This document shows positions 32,655-41,344 of a DNA stretch of 64,000 nt, one piece after another. Origin of the DNA: Actinokineospora alba. Lineage in GTDB: Bacteria > Actinomycetota > Actinomycetes > Mycobacteriales > Pseudonocardiaceae. The first letter of the stretch is position 1, and each line of letters opens with the position of its first letter. Made by a program: the position numbers and the translations under genes. The stretch lies in assembly GCF_004362515.1 (NCBI RefSeq), contig NZ_SNXU01000001.1:5642001-5706000 (forward strand), read 5' to 3'. The notes beneath the pieces were generated by a model, which was given only the letters and a program-made list of their open reading frames with translations, was not told the DNA's origin and made no database searches.

Positions 32655-33263
32655 TCAGATCCAATACGAAGCCCTGGCGATCCGCAGCGCGTCTATACGG
32701 TTGCGGGCGCCCAGCTTCGCCACCACCGACGAAAGGTAATTGCGGACCGTCCCCTCGGACAGGTGCAAGCGCGCCGCTATCTCGACCACGGCGTCGCCTC
32801 GGGCCACATATTCGAGTACGGACAGTTCCCTGAGCGTCAGTGGACAGTTCTCATTGCCGAGCGCGGCGACGGTGAGTTCCGCGTCGAAAACCCGTTCGCC
32901 CTGGTGCACCCGGTGGATCGCGTCGAAAAACCGGCGGGGCGGCGCGCTGCGTCGCACCATCCCGTTGACCCCACCGGTGAAGGCCTGGCGCACGACCGAC
33001 CGGGTGAACGCGGTCGCCAGCAGCAAACTGCGACACCCGGGCAGTGCCGCGACCTTCTCGGCGACGGCCATGACGCCGTCGTCCGCGCCTTCAAAGCTGA
33101 CTATCACGACGTCCGGCCGATGTAACTCGGCGAGTTCCAGGGCGTCGACACTGGTGTCGGACGACCCTACGACGTGGACCTCATCGCTTTGCTCGAGCAA
33201 GGCGGTCAGCGCGAAACGAGAAAGATGCACGTCGTCGGACACCATAACATTGATCCCCATCAT
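32655..33263 (-). CDS. NarL/LuxR-type regulator with an atypical receiver
   Basis: 202 residues from the ATG at 33263 (ATGATG pair, GGGGAG just upstream). Residues ~1-115 have the receiver fold: acidic pair D10-D11, but Ser56 where the phospho-accepting Asp should be ('DVVIVSFEG'), and Arg in place of the conserved Lys ('GMVRRSA'). The C-terminal ~65 residues are a LuxR helix-turn-helix ('LTLRELSVLEYVARGDAVVEIAARLHLSEGTVRNYLSSVVAKLG'). Such receivers act without phosphorylation or bind small ligands, and are frequent among cluster-situated activators. No histidine kinase is adjacent. It is monocistronic, with a hairpin terminator behind. Confidence 0.85.
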   Translation of the reverse strand: MMGINVMVSDDVHLSRFALTALLEQSDEVHVVGSSDTSVDALELAELHRPDVVIVSFEGADDGVMAVAEKVAALPGCRSLLLATAFTRSVVRQAFTGGVNGMVRRSAPPRRFFDAIHRVHQGERVFDAELTVAALGNENCPLTLRELSVLEYVARGDAVVEIAARLHLSEGTVRNYLSSVVAKLGARNRIDALRIARASYWI

Positions 33264-34015
33264 TTTCTCCCCTGTTACGATCCCACTATTGCTCGGCACC
33301 ACTCTGGGAACCGGATTCAACCGTCCGATTCCACCGAGCCCAGTCGTGCATTCATGGCCGATTTCGGCCAATCAGGCGCCGTGGCGAAACAGCAGGAAGT
33401 AGCCCCTGGTGCATAACGGTTACCACATACGATTCAACCGACTCCGACGTTCGAGTATTCCTCTCCCCTGGGCCTGATGGCGGACGGCAACCAGCCGGTC
33501 CATCAGGCGCGCTTCCCTGTGGTGACCCCTACCCCAGTCGCGTGAGCACTCTCGAAGTGGGAGGCCGATGGGCTGCCGAGAAAATGGACATTTCGGCGAA
33601 AACAGTCGCCGAAGTCAATACACCTCGGATACGCTCCGTGCGAACGCGCACGTGTCATCAACCCTCACCCCCACGAACTCCATCATGCCAAAAAGTGTGC
33701 ACCACTACCACAACAACGTAGTGACAGATCACCACGACATAATGCGATGGACACGGTCTGTGCATTCGGCACCCGCGGGCGTGAGGAACAAAGCCTTCGA
33801 CCGGCGGATCGACAACGGAACGCAGGTCGGCATCAGGGCCGACCTGCGTTCCAGCTCCGTTCGCATTCCGCGAACCTGCGGATAAAGGAAGCGGTCGCCG
33901 GCTGAGCCGGGGGGGACGGCTCAACCAGCGACCTGATAAGTCGGGGCGACCCATTGTCGCCTCGACACGATCTCAAGTGGCCGACGATTCCACAATGGAC
34001 GCGGCGGGCCTGCGC
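33264..34015. other. 752-bp intergenic region with promoter and terminator, no gene supported
   Basis: A+T-richer sequence upstream of the NarL-like regulator. One short open frame (33568-33885) has a GGGAGG-like site but non-coding composition. A strong hairpin lies at 33817-33852, and the stretch 33690-33760 is full of cac/gtg steps without a clean repeat. The regulator's promoter is expected here. Confidence 0.5.
33817..33852 (-). terminator. Perfect 15-bp hairpin downstream of the MFS gene
   Basis: Arms ggaacgcaggtcggc and gccgacctgcgttcc, 6-nt loop, 164 bp after the stop of the MFS transporter gene. Confidence 0.65.
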
Positions 34016-35461
34016 TTATTCCGCGGCGGCCGCCTTGGCGGGTTCCGGGCGGACCGCGGGAATCACGAACAGGGCGATGACCGACGCGGCCACCAGGAGG
34101 ATGGCGCCGAGGGTCATTCCCCACGCGTACCCGTCGGTCAGTGCCGCCGGGGTGGGGTCCGGGCCGGTGCGAACCTGGGCGGCGGTGCCCAGGGCCGCCA
34201 AGCCGAGCGAGGCCCCGATCTGCCTGCTGCTGCTCAGCAGCCCGGACGCGGCACCCGTCTCGGCGGGGTCGACGCCCACCGTGGCGGTGGACACCGTCGG
34301 GCCAAGGCAGAGGCCGAAGCCGATGGCGGTGACGATCGACGGACCGAACGCGTCGGTGAAGAACGAGCCGTTCGAGTCGATCATGCCGAACCAGAAGAAC
34401 CCGATGGCGGTCACCAGACCGCCGACGACGATCAGCGTGCGCGCCGGGACCGTCAGGCCGAGCTTGATGGCGATGACCGAGCCGATGACCACGCCGATGG
34501 CCAGCGGCAGGAACTCGACGCCGGTCAGGGCCGGGCTGGTGTCCAGAACCCGTTGCAGGTAAAGCGAGACGAAGTAGAACGAGGAGGCCATCGTGGCCCC
34601 GAAGACCAGGTTGAAGATGTTGGCACCCGCCACCGAACGGTTCGACAGCATGCCAAGGCGGATCAGCGGGTCACGGCGGGTGGTCTTCTCGACGTAGACG
34701 AACGCGACGAGCATGGCGGCCGCGATCCCCAACGTGGTCAGCGTGGTCGACGAGCCCCAGCCATGCTGCTCGGTGCGCACGACGCCGAACACGAGCAGGC
34801 TCATGCCCGCGGTGGCCAGCGCGGCGCCCAGGATGTCCGGGCGGCCGTCGCGGGCGGTCGGCGGGGTGCTGTGCACGCGCAAGGCCATGAACAGGGCGAT
34901 AGCGGCCATGGGCACGCTGATGAACATGACCCAGCGCCAACCCGCGTACTGCGTGAGCACACCGCCGATCAGCACGCCGAGCGCGCCACCGGCGGCGTTC
35001 ATCGCGCTCCAGATGCCGAAGGCCTTCACCCGCTCCTTGCCCGCGGGGAAGGTCGCGCTCAGCAGGGCCAGCGCGGCGGGCGCCAGCGCGGCGGCGCCGA
35101 CGCCCTGCGCGGCCCGCGCTGCGACCAGGTGCTCCGGCGCCTGCGCGAACCCGCCCACGAGTGAGGCGATGGCGAACAGCGCGAGACCGAAGACCAGGAT
35201 CTGCTTGCGCCCGAAGAGGTCGGCGAGCTTGCCGCCCAGCAGCAGGAGTCCACCGAAGGTGAGGGCGTACGCGTGGATTACCCACGTCAGGCCCACCGCG
35301 CTGAAGCCCAGGCCGGTGGCGATCTCCGGGAGGCCGACGTTCACGACCGAGAGGTCGAGCGACACCATGAACTGCACGACCGCCACCACGGCCAGGATGA
35401 GTCCCGGCTTGACGGCCTGCTGGACGTTCGATGCTTCCTTTGTTGATTCCGTGTTCGTCAA
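34016..35461 (-). CDS. MFS drug efflux transporter, DHA2 (EmrB/QacA) type
   Basis: 481 residues, apparently from a TTG at 35461 (GAGGA about 11 nt upstream; no nearby ATG fits). About 14 hydrophobic segments. Motif A is 'GGKLADLFGRKQILVFG' between helices 2 and 3, and motif C-like 'GVGAAALAPAALALL' follows. First helix region is 'VVQFMVSLDLSVVNVGLPEIATGLG', typical of drug:H+ antiporters. It is divergent from a TetR gene across 136 bp, the classical repressor/efflux arrangement. It probably exports, or gives resistance to, one of the products of this region. Confidence 0.93.
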   Translation of the reverse strand: MTNTESTKEASNVQQAVKPGLILAVVAVVQFMVSLDLSVVNVGLPEIATGLGFSAVGLTWVIHAYALTFGGLLLLGGKLADLFGRKQILVFGLALFAIASLVGGFAQAPEHLVAARAAQGVGAAALAPAALALLSATFPAGKERVKAFGIWSAMNAAGGALGVLIGGVLTQYAGWRWVMFISVPMAAIALFMALRVHSTPPTARDGRPDILGAALATAGMSLLVFGVVRTEQHGWGSSTTLTTLGIAAAMLVAFVYVEKTTRRDPLIRLGMLSNRSVAGANIFNLVFGATMASSFYFVSLYLQRVLDTSPALTGVEFLPLAIGVVIGSVIAIKLGLTVPARTLIVVGGLVTAIGFFWFGMIDSNGSFFTDAFGPSIVTAIGFGLCLGPTVSTATVGVDPAETGAASGLLSSSRQIGASLGLAALGTAAQVRTGPDPTPAALTDGYAWGMTLGAILLVAASVIALFVIPAVRPEPAKAAAAE

Positions 35462-35597
35462 CGCAACCCAGTCCTCTGCGCAGTACTCCGGTCAACGGAC
35501 TTTGCGAGCATGTTCCGAAACTATCACCACGCCCGACGGGCTGTCGAGCGGGCATGGGGGTTTTGCGGGCCACCAGGCGGAAATAGATGATGGGTTG
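35462..35597. promoter_or_regulatory. TetR/MFS divergent promoter-operator region
   Basis: 136 bp. It contains an imperfect palindrome ACTCCG-gtcaa-CGGACT (around 35488-35504) overlapping a TTGACC that could be the -35 of the MFS promoter on the minus strand. It is the natural operator candidate, read by eye only. Confidence 0.45.
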
Positions 35598-36302
35598 GTG
35601 CCAAGTCCCAACGCGAAGGCCGGCCGCACCGGCAGACCGCCCGTCACCTCCCGCGCGGAGATCCTGACCGCCGCGCGCAAGCTGATCGACCGCCACGGCT
35701 GGGAGAAGGTGACCATCCGCGCACTGGCCGGTGAGCTCGGCATCGGGGGGACGACGCTGTACCGCCACGTCAAGGACAAGGAAGACCTGCTCCTGCTGTT
35801 GATGTCCGAGTACGCGGCCCAGCTGCCGCAACCGACGCTGCCCAGCGACCCCCGGGAACGGATCATCGCCGCGGCCATCACGATCCGCGACGCCCTGACG
35901 GCGTGGCCGTGGTCCGCGGATGTGCTGACAACGGACGGATTCATCGGCAGACTGGGCGATTCCGCGCTGTGGCTGGTCGAGGCCATCGTGGCGGGCGCCA
36001 TCGACCACGGCTGCTCGCCGGAGCGGGCGGTCCACATCTTCCGCGACCTCTGGTATTACACCGTCGGCGAGGTTTTGGTCCGCGCTCACTCCTCACGCGG
36101 GCACGAAGACGTCAAACGGCCCGCGTTCGCCGACCCGGGACTGGTCGACCTCGACCCGTCCCGAACGCCGCACCTGGCCGACATCGGCGGCCGATGGGCG
36201 GTCCTCGCGGCGCAGGACACGTACTCCCAGGGCGTGCGCGCCTTCGTCGACGGACTGCTCGCGCAAGCCACCGCCGACGCCCCTGACAGCAAACGGCGCT
36301 GA
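35598..36302 (+). CDS. TetR-family repressor of the divergent efflux gene
   Basis: 234 residues from the GTG at 35598 (no better start; TTG three bases earlier is possible). The HTH lies around residues 20-65: 'SRAEILTAARKLIDRHGWEKVTIRALAGELGIGGTTLYRHVKDKEDLL'. The C-terminal helical domain (WPWSADVLTTDG..., 'HIFRDLWYYTVGEVLVR') matches the tetracycline-repressor-like all-alpha type. It likely represses itself and the MFS gene from the shared 136-bp gap, and is released by the exported compound. Confidence 0.92.
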   Translation: MPSPNAKAGRTGRPPVTSRAEILTAARKLIDRHGWEKVTIRALAGELGIGGTTLYRHVKDKEDLLLLLMSEYAAQLPQPTLPSDPRERIIAAAITIRDALTAWPWSADVLTTDGFIGRLGDSALWLVEAIVAGAIDHGCSPERAVHIFRDLWYYTVGEVLVRAHSSRGHEDVKRPAFADPGLVDLDPSRTPHLADIGGRWAVLAAQDTYSQGVRAFVDGLLAQATADAPDSKRR

Positions 36303-36318
36303 ACGGCACTGGACGGAC

Positions 36319-36351
36319 CGGTGCCCGGCCCGCAACCCAGGCCGGACACCG
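36319..36351. terminator. Hairpin between convergent TetR and asparagine synthase genes
   Basis: Arms cggtgcccggcc and ggccggacaccg (11 of 12 paired, 9-nt loop) in the 68-bp convergent gap. Confidence 0.6.
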
Positions 36352-36370
36352 TCCGCGCGTCGTTTCCCGA

Positions 36371-38215
36371 TCAGTCCAGGTCGAGTTCGGGTGAGTGCAG
36401 GTCCAGCCAGGCGGCGACGTCGAGCACCCGCTCCAGTCCGCCGCGCACCGCGAGCGACATCCCGGCCGGGTCCGTCTCCGCGGTCTGCTTGGCCCACCCG
36501 CTGTCGATGATCGCGAACAGCGGCGCGCCCGGGTCGGCGAGCAGTTCCTTCACCTGCTCCTGCAGTCGCGCCGCGTAGCCGGGGTTCTGCGGCGACGGGT
36601 ACGGGCTCTTGACCCGGTCGACCACCGATCGCGGCAACACGGGCGCGGCGGCGTGCCGCAGCAGGCTCTTCTCCCTGCCGTCAAAGGTCTTCATCGCCCA
36701 CGGCGTGTTGTAGACGTACTCGACTAGCTCGTGGTTGCAGAACGGGACGCGCACCTCGAGCCCGACCGCCATGGACAGTCGGTCCTTGCGGTCGAGCAGC
36801 GACCGCACGAACCGGGTCAGGTGCAGGTGGCAAGTGATCCGCATGAGCCGGTCGAACTCGGACTCGCCGTCGAGCAGTTCGACCTCGGCGACCGCGGCGG
36901 AGTACTGGTCGGCGGTGTAGGTGCCCACGTCCAACCGTTCGCGCAGTCCCGGTTCGACGTGGTCGGTGCGGCCCGCGAGGCTCAGCGGCGGGATGACCGT
37001 CATCCACGGGAAGGTGCCGGACCGCAGCACCTGCTCGTGGAAGAACCACGGGTATCCGCCGAACACCTCATCGGCCGACTCACCCGACAGCGCCACCGTC
37101 GAGTGCTCGCGGATCGCTTTGAAGAGCAGGTACAGCGAGTTGTCGAGGTCGCCGAACCCGTTGGGGATGTCGCGGGCCGCAACCGCCGCGCGCCGCACCG
37201 CGGGGTCGGAGAGGTCGGCCGGGTCGAGCATCACGTTGTGGTGCTCGGAGTTCACGTGCTGCGCCACATCGCGGACGAACGGCGAGTCGGGCGTATCGCG
37301 CATCTCGTCGGGGACGAAGTTCTCCTCCTGGCCGATGAAGTCGACCGAGAACGACCGCACCCGCTCGCCTTTGACGGCCATCCGGTCGGCGGCGAGCGCG
37401 GTGATCGCGCTGGAGTCGAGCCCGCCGGAGAGCAGCACGCAACGGGGCACGTCGGAGATCATCTGCCGTTCGACGACGCCGGTGAGAAGCATACGCACGC
37501 GGGCGACGGTGTCCTCGCGGCTGTCGGTGTGCTCCTGCGCGCGCAGCCGCCAGTAGGTGCGTTCCCGCACCCCGCCGCGGTCCACGGTGATCAGGGTGCC
37601 GGGGAGCATCTCCCGCATCCCCTTGAACAGCGCCCAGCCCGGCGCCTTGGTCTGCGCGAACAGCTCCCGAAGGCCGTCGGTGTCGACTGCCTTGCGCACC
37701 CGCGGGTTGGCCAGGATCGCCTTCGGCTCGGAGCCGAACAGCACGCCGTCGGGGGTCGGGTAGTAGAACAGCGGCTTGACGCCCATGCGGTCGCGGACCA
37801 GGACCAGCTTCTGGTCGCGCCCGTCCCAGATCGCGAAGGCGTACATGCCGTCGAGGTGGTCGACGACGCTCTCGCCCCACTGCAGGTAGGCGCGCAGGAC
37901 GACCTCGGTGTCGCTGTCGGTCCGGAACGTGTGCCCCTTGCCCTTGAGGCGCTCGCGCAGCTCCTGGAAGTTGTAGGCCTCACCGGAGTAGACCAGGACG
38001 ACGTCGCCCGCCGGGGTGGTGACGGTCATCGGCTGCGCGCCGCCCGGCAGGTCGATGACCGAGAGCCGGCGGTGGCCGAGTCCGACGTGGGTGCGCAGGT
38101 AGGTGCCGCGCGCATCCGGGCCGCGACACGACATCGTCTCGGTCATCGCATCGAGCGCGTCGCCTTGGCGCGTCAGGTCGGCGTCGAACGCCACCCAGCC
38201 CGCGATCCCGCACAT
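36371..38215 (-). CDS. Glutamine-hydrolysing asparagine synthase (AsnB-like)
   Basis: 614 residues from the ATG at 38215, which puts the catalytic Cys2 of the class II glutaminase right after Met (MCGIAGW). Glutaminase residues ~1-210 include 'GHRRLSVIDLPGGAQPM' and 'GEAYNFQELRERL'. The synthetase domain has the pyrophosphate loop LLSGGLDSSAI and 'SGESADEVFGGYPWFFHEQ'. Length is normal. It makes Asn from Asp, or in biosynthetic clusters amidates or cyclises a carboxylate. It is separated by 264 bp from the ECF genes, so it may belong to the metallophore cluster or stand alone. No Asn-coding A domain is seen in the window. Confidence 0.93.
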   Translation of the reverse strand: MCGIAGWVAFDADLTRQGDALDAMTETMSCRGPDARGTYLRTHVGLGHRRLSVIDLPGGAQPMTVTTPAGDVVLVYSGEAYNFQELRERLKGKGHTFRTDSDTEVVLRAYLQWGESVVDHLDGMYAFAIWDGRDQKLVLVRDRMGVKPLFYYPTPDGVLFGSEPKAILANPRVRKAVDTDGLRELFAQTKAPGWALFKGMREMLPGTLITVDRGGVRERTYWRLRAQEHTDSREDTVARVRMLLTGVVERQMISDVPRCVLLSGGLDSSAITALAADRMAVKGERVRSFSVDFIGQEENFVPDEMRDTPDSPFVRDVAQHVNSEHHNVMLDPADLSDPAVRRAAVAARDIPNGFGDLDNSLYLLFKAIREHSTVALSGESADEVFGGYPWFFHEQVLRSGTFPWMTVIPPLSLAGRTDHVEPGLRERLDVGTYTADQYSAAVAEVELLDGESEFDRLMRITCHLHLTRFVRSLLDRKDRLSMAVGLEVRVPFCNHELVEYVYNTPWAMKTFDGREKSLLRHAAAPVLPRSVVDRVKSPYPSPQNPGYAARLQEQVKELLADPGAPLFAIIDSGWAKQTAETDPAGMSLAVRGGLERVLDVAAWLDLHSPELDLD

Positions 38216-38479
38216 ACGCACAACCCCATTCCCCGTAAATGGATTAACAATGCAGTCAAATGGCGCATTTACTGCCGTCGTCATACTATCCAGCGCCACC
38301 TCTGGGGGACAATATTCGTTCCACCCATGTCCGCGTGGGTTTCTCACATCGATAACGGCCCCATGCCGCCTACCTGGGCAAACAGGTTCAGTTCGTCCAT
38401 TTTGCACGTTGTCGCGAAAGTCGCACCGTTTATCGGTAAAAACGCGAGCATATTTATCCGACGCGCGGTTGAATGCCGG

Positions 38480-39910
38480 TCACGAGAGCTGGCGCAGGCG
38501 CAGTTCCTGGTCCGCGGCGAGGTCGAGCAAGTCGGCGTCGTGGCTGATGAGCACGACGACCGCGCCGCCGGTGGCGACATCGCGCATCGTCCGCGTCATC
38601 GACCGCAGGTGGCGGCGGTCGACTCCGGAGCTGGGCTCGTCGAAGATGACGACCCGGCGCCCGCTCAGCCGGGCCGTGGCGACGACGAGGCGCTGCTGCT
38701 GTCCCCCTGACAGCGCCAGCGGGTGCCGGTCTCCGCAGTGGTCGAGGTCGAGGTCGGCGAGCACCCTCGCGGCGTGGTCGGCCTGTTCGGGGGTCATGCC
38801 GAGGCGCAGTTCGGCGTCCACGCTGTCGGTGAACAACTGCCGCTGCACGTCCTGCATGACGATCGCGGTCTCCCGCTGGCGTTGCGCGCGCGAGCGGGGA
38901 CGGCCGTCGAGCAGCACTTGGCCGCGGTGGCGCTGCAGGCCCGCGAGAATCCGGGCCAGGGTGCTTTTGCCCGCGCCGTTGGGGCCGGTGACCGCGGTGA
39001 TCCGGCCCGCGGGCAGGTGCGCCTCCTCGAGGTCGAGGACGCGGCGGCCGCGGAAGCCGCACTGAACGCCGCGCAGCACGAGGCCCGAGCCTGCCACCGC
39101 GGACACGTCGGTCGGTTCGGGGTCGGCGGTGTCGACGCTGGGGCCGTGCGCCGCCGCCGTCGCGACCGCGACCCGCACCGGGGCCGCAAGGCCGCGCAGG
39201 CCTTCCGCGCGCATCGTCTCGTCGGTCAGCTTCGCGATCTCCGGCCGAGTCCACTGCCTGGTGACCCGGCCACCGTGCAGGATGACGATCCGGTCGGCGA
39301 GGTCACGCAGATAGTGCAGGCGGTGTTCGGCGATGACCAGGGTCATCCCCAGGTCCCGCAGGTGCCGCAGGACCCTGGTGAAATCGTCGACAGCCCGCGC
39401 GGACAGGTTGGAAGTCGGTTCGTCGAAAAGCAGGATGGGCGGATCGTGCGTGATCGCCGCCGCGCACGCCACCCGCTGCTGCTGGCCGCCCGACAGCTCC
39501 CGCAGCCTGCCGGTGAGCTCGTCGAGCCCGAAGTCGGCGGACACCTCGGCCACCCGTTCGCGGATCCGCTCGGACGGGGCACCGAAGTTCTCCAGCGCGA
39601 ACGCGAGTTCGGTGTCGACGGCGTCGGTGAAGAACTGGCGGCGGGGATGCTGCAGCACGGTCCCGGTCACCCGTCCGACCTGCGCGAGGTCGGTGATCGT
39701 CGCCCCGTCGACGCGGACCTCACCCTCCAGCTTTCCCTCGTGGAACAAGGGAATCAGGCCGTTCATCAGACGCAGCGCGGAGCTCTTGCCCGATCCGCTC
39801 GGCCCGCACAGGACCACGGTCTCACCGCGCCCGACGCGCAGGTCGAGCCCATCGAGCGCGGCGGCGTCACCGCCCTGGTAGGTCCACCGGACGCCCGACA
39901 ACTCGATCAC
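38480..39910 (-). CDS. ECF transporter double ATPase (EcfA1-EcfA2 fused)
   Basis: 476 residues from a GTG at 39910 that overlaps the T-component stop (GTGA). Two complete ABC cassettes: first Walker A GPSGSGKSS, signature LSGGQQQR, Walker B ILLFDEPTS; second Walker A GPNGAGKST, signature LSGGQQQR, Walker B VVIFDEPSS. Cbio-type energy-coupling ATPases are usually two genes; here they are one. With EcfT and EcfS directly upstream, this is a complete dedicated importer. No promoter gap exists between the three genes. Confidence 0.92.
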   Translation of the reverse strand: MIELSGVRWTYQGGDAAALDGLDLRVGRGETVVLCGPSGSGKSSALRLMNGLIPLFHEGKLEGEVRVDGATITDLAQVGRVTGTVLQHPRRQFFTDAVDTELAFALENFGAPSERIRERVAEVSADFGLDELTGRLRELSGGQQQRVACAAAITHDPPILLFDEPTSNLSARAVDDFTRVLRHLRDLGMTLVIAEHRLHYLRDLADRIVILHGGRVTRQWTRPEIAKLTDETMRAEGLRGLAAPVRVAVATAAAHGPSVDTADPEPTDVSAVAGSGLVLRGVQCGFRGRRVLDLEEAHLPAGRITAVTGPNGAGKSTLARILAGLQRHRGQVLLDGRPRSRAQRQRETAIVMQDVQRQLFTDSVDAELRLGMTPEQADHAARVLADLDLDHCGDRHPLALSGGQQQRLVVATARLSGRRVVIFDEPSSGVDRRHLRSMTRTMRDVATGGAVVVLISHDADLLDLAADQELRLRQLS

Positions 39911-40677
39911 AGCGCGCCTTTCCACAGCATGGTGGCCGCGACCAGCACCGCGACCAAGGCCACGACAGCCAAGTCGACGCGGCCGAATCGCGGTGGGTGC
40001 ATGGCCGTCGGGTGCCGCCGCGCACCCAGGCCGCGCAGCAGCGCCGACGCGGACAGGTCCTCGGCCGAGCGCAGGCTCGACGCGATCAGGGGCACCGTGA
40101 AGTGCTCGATCGCCCGGAGGGGATGGCGCAGCATCCCCCCGATGCCACCGAGTCCACGCAGCCGCATGGCGTCCCACACCGCCGCTGTCTCGGCGATGAT
40201 GGTCGGCATGAACCGCAGGAGCACCGCGCCGGACACGGTGAACGCCGACGGCACCCGCGCCGCCCGCAACGCGGCGGTGAGCCTCGTCGGCGAGACGGTG
40301 CGGGCCAGGTGCGCGGCGATACCGCCGATGGCGATCAGGCGCAGCGCGAACCCGGCCGTGATGGCCACGATGCCCAGGATCGGCCAGGGAGCCACCAGCG
40401 GAAGCAGGTAGTTCGCCGCGGCGGCCACGAGGGCGGCCACCGGGATCACAACCGCCCGCCGCCACGCCCGCTCGGTCACCGCGAGCAGCACACCGACCAC
40501 CAGCGCCGCGGGCACGAACCACAGCCCTCCGGGCGCCATGATGGTGATGCTCGCGGCCAGCAGCAGCGCGACCGCGGTGCGCGGGTCCATGGACCAGCGC
40601 CCGGGTGTCCCGGCCGCCGCGGGCAGCCCGACCTGGTGCGGCGCGGCCTGCTCCGTGTGCGGCCGGGCCACCGTCAC
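39907..40677 (-). CDS. ECF transporter transmembrane T component (EcfT)
   Basis: 256 residues from a GTG. Several hydrophobic helices in the first 120 residues, then the cytosolic coupling helices with the small-residue/Arg signature 'DAMRLRGLGG...' and 'ALLRGLGARR' (the A-R-G-type motifs that touch the ATPases). It overlaps the genes on either side by 4 nt. It links the ATPase subunit to the S component. Confidence 0.9.
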   Translation of the reverse strand: MTVARPHTEQAAPHQVGLPAAAGTPGRWSMDPRTAVALLLAASITIMAPGGLWFVPAALVVGVLLAVTERAWRRAVVIPVAALVAAAANYLLPLVAPWPILGIVAITAGFALRLIAIGGIAAHLARTVSPTRLTAALRAARVPSAFTVSGAVLLRFMPTIIAETAAVWDAMRLRGLGGIGGMLRHPLRAIEHFTVPLIASSLRSAEDLSASALLRGLGARRHPTAMHPPRFGRVDLAVVALVAVLVAATMLWKGAL

Positions 40678-41291
40678 GCGATTCCCGCTTTGCGGAAGTG
40701 CTTGTCCAGCAGCCGCAGGCCCAATGCGCCGCCGATCAATCCGAAGAAGAACGTCGACAGGTCGAACGCGGCCAGCACCACCGGCGACAGGAACGCGTCC
40801 AGCGCGTCGCGGTACTCCTGGCCCATCGACTGCATGTACTCGCCGGACAGGTAGTCCTCACGCGCGTAGAACATCGGCAGGAACAGCCCGGCGAACCACA
40901 TGCTGAACACCGCGTAGGCGGCCACGCCGAGCTTGCGCGACCGGTACCGGCCCAGCCACAGCAGCGCTTCGGCGATCAGCGCCAGCACCACGCCGAGGAC
41001 TATGGCGACCGCCGGGCTGCCGATCAGGAGCATGAACGCGTTGACGATGACCGTGAACACGGTCACCATGCCCGCGTGCTTCACCCTGGTGAGGAACAGC
41101 ATGAACGGCACGCCGCCCGCGATGATGCTGACCACGATCGAGACAAGTGTCGCGAGTGGACCGATGAACTCGAGCGCGTTGAGCACACCCACCGTCACGA
41201 GGTAGAGCGCGGCGAAGATCCCGATGTTGATCAGGTCGCGGGGGCTCATCTTGACATCGAGGCGTGGCCGGGCGGTGGATTCAATGGTCAC
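40674..41291 (-). CDS. ECF transporter S component, MptD/Trep_Strep-type
   Basis: 205 residues from a GTG, with six likely membrane helices (e.g. 'DLINIGIFAALYLVTVGVLNALEFIGPL', 'AVAIVLGVVLALIAEALLWLG', 'AFDLSTFFFGLIGGALGLRLLDKHF'). It resembles the putative ECF S proteins often found in metallophore clusters; the ligand is not known. It is the substrate-binding membrane part of the three-gene importer. Because it follows the siderophore-type ABC genes and the thioesterase in one strand, it may bring back the metal-loaded product or a precursor. Confidence 0.85.
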   Translation of the reverse strand: MTIESTARPRLDVKMSPRDLINIGIFAALYLVTVGVLNALEFIGPLATLVSIVVSIIAGGVPFMLFLTRVKHAGMVTVFTVIVNAFMLLIGSPAVAIVLGVVLALIAEALLWLGRYRSRKLGVAAYAVFSMWFAGLFLPMFYAREDYLSGEYMQSMGQEYRDALDAFLSPVVLAAFDLSTFFFGLIGGALGLRLLDKHFRKAGIA

Positions 41292-41344
41292 GGTGTGGCT
41301 GCTCTCGTCTGGTGTGTGGGAGCTCGGAGTGGGGAAGGATCAGG

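Noticed and set aside
33568..33885. 105-codon open frame with a GGGAGG-like ribosome site
   Set aside because: Composition is not coding-like, it runs through a terminator hairpin and has no domain.
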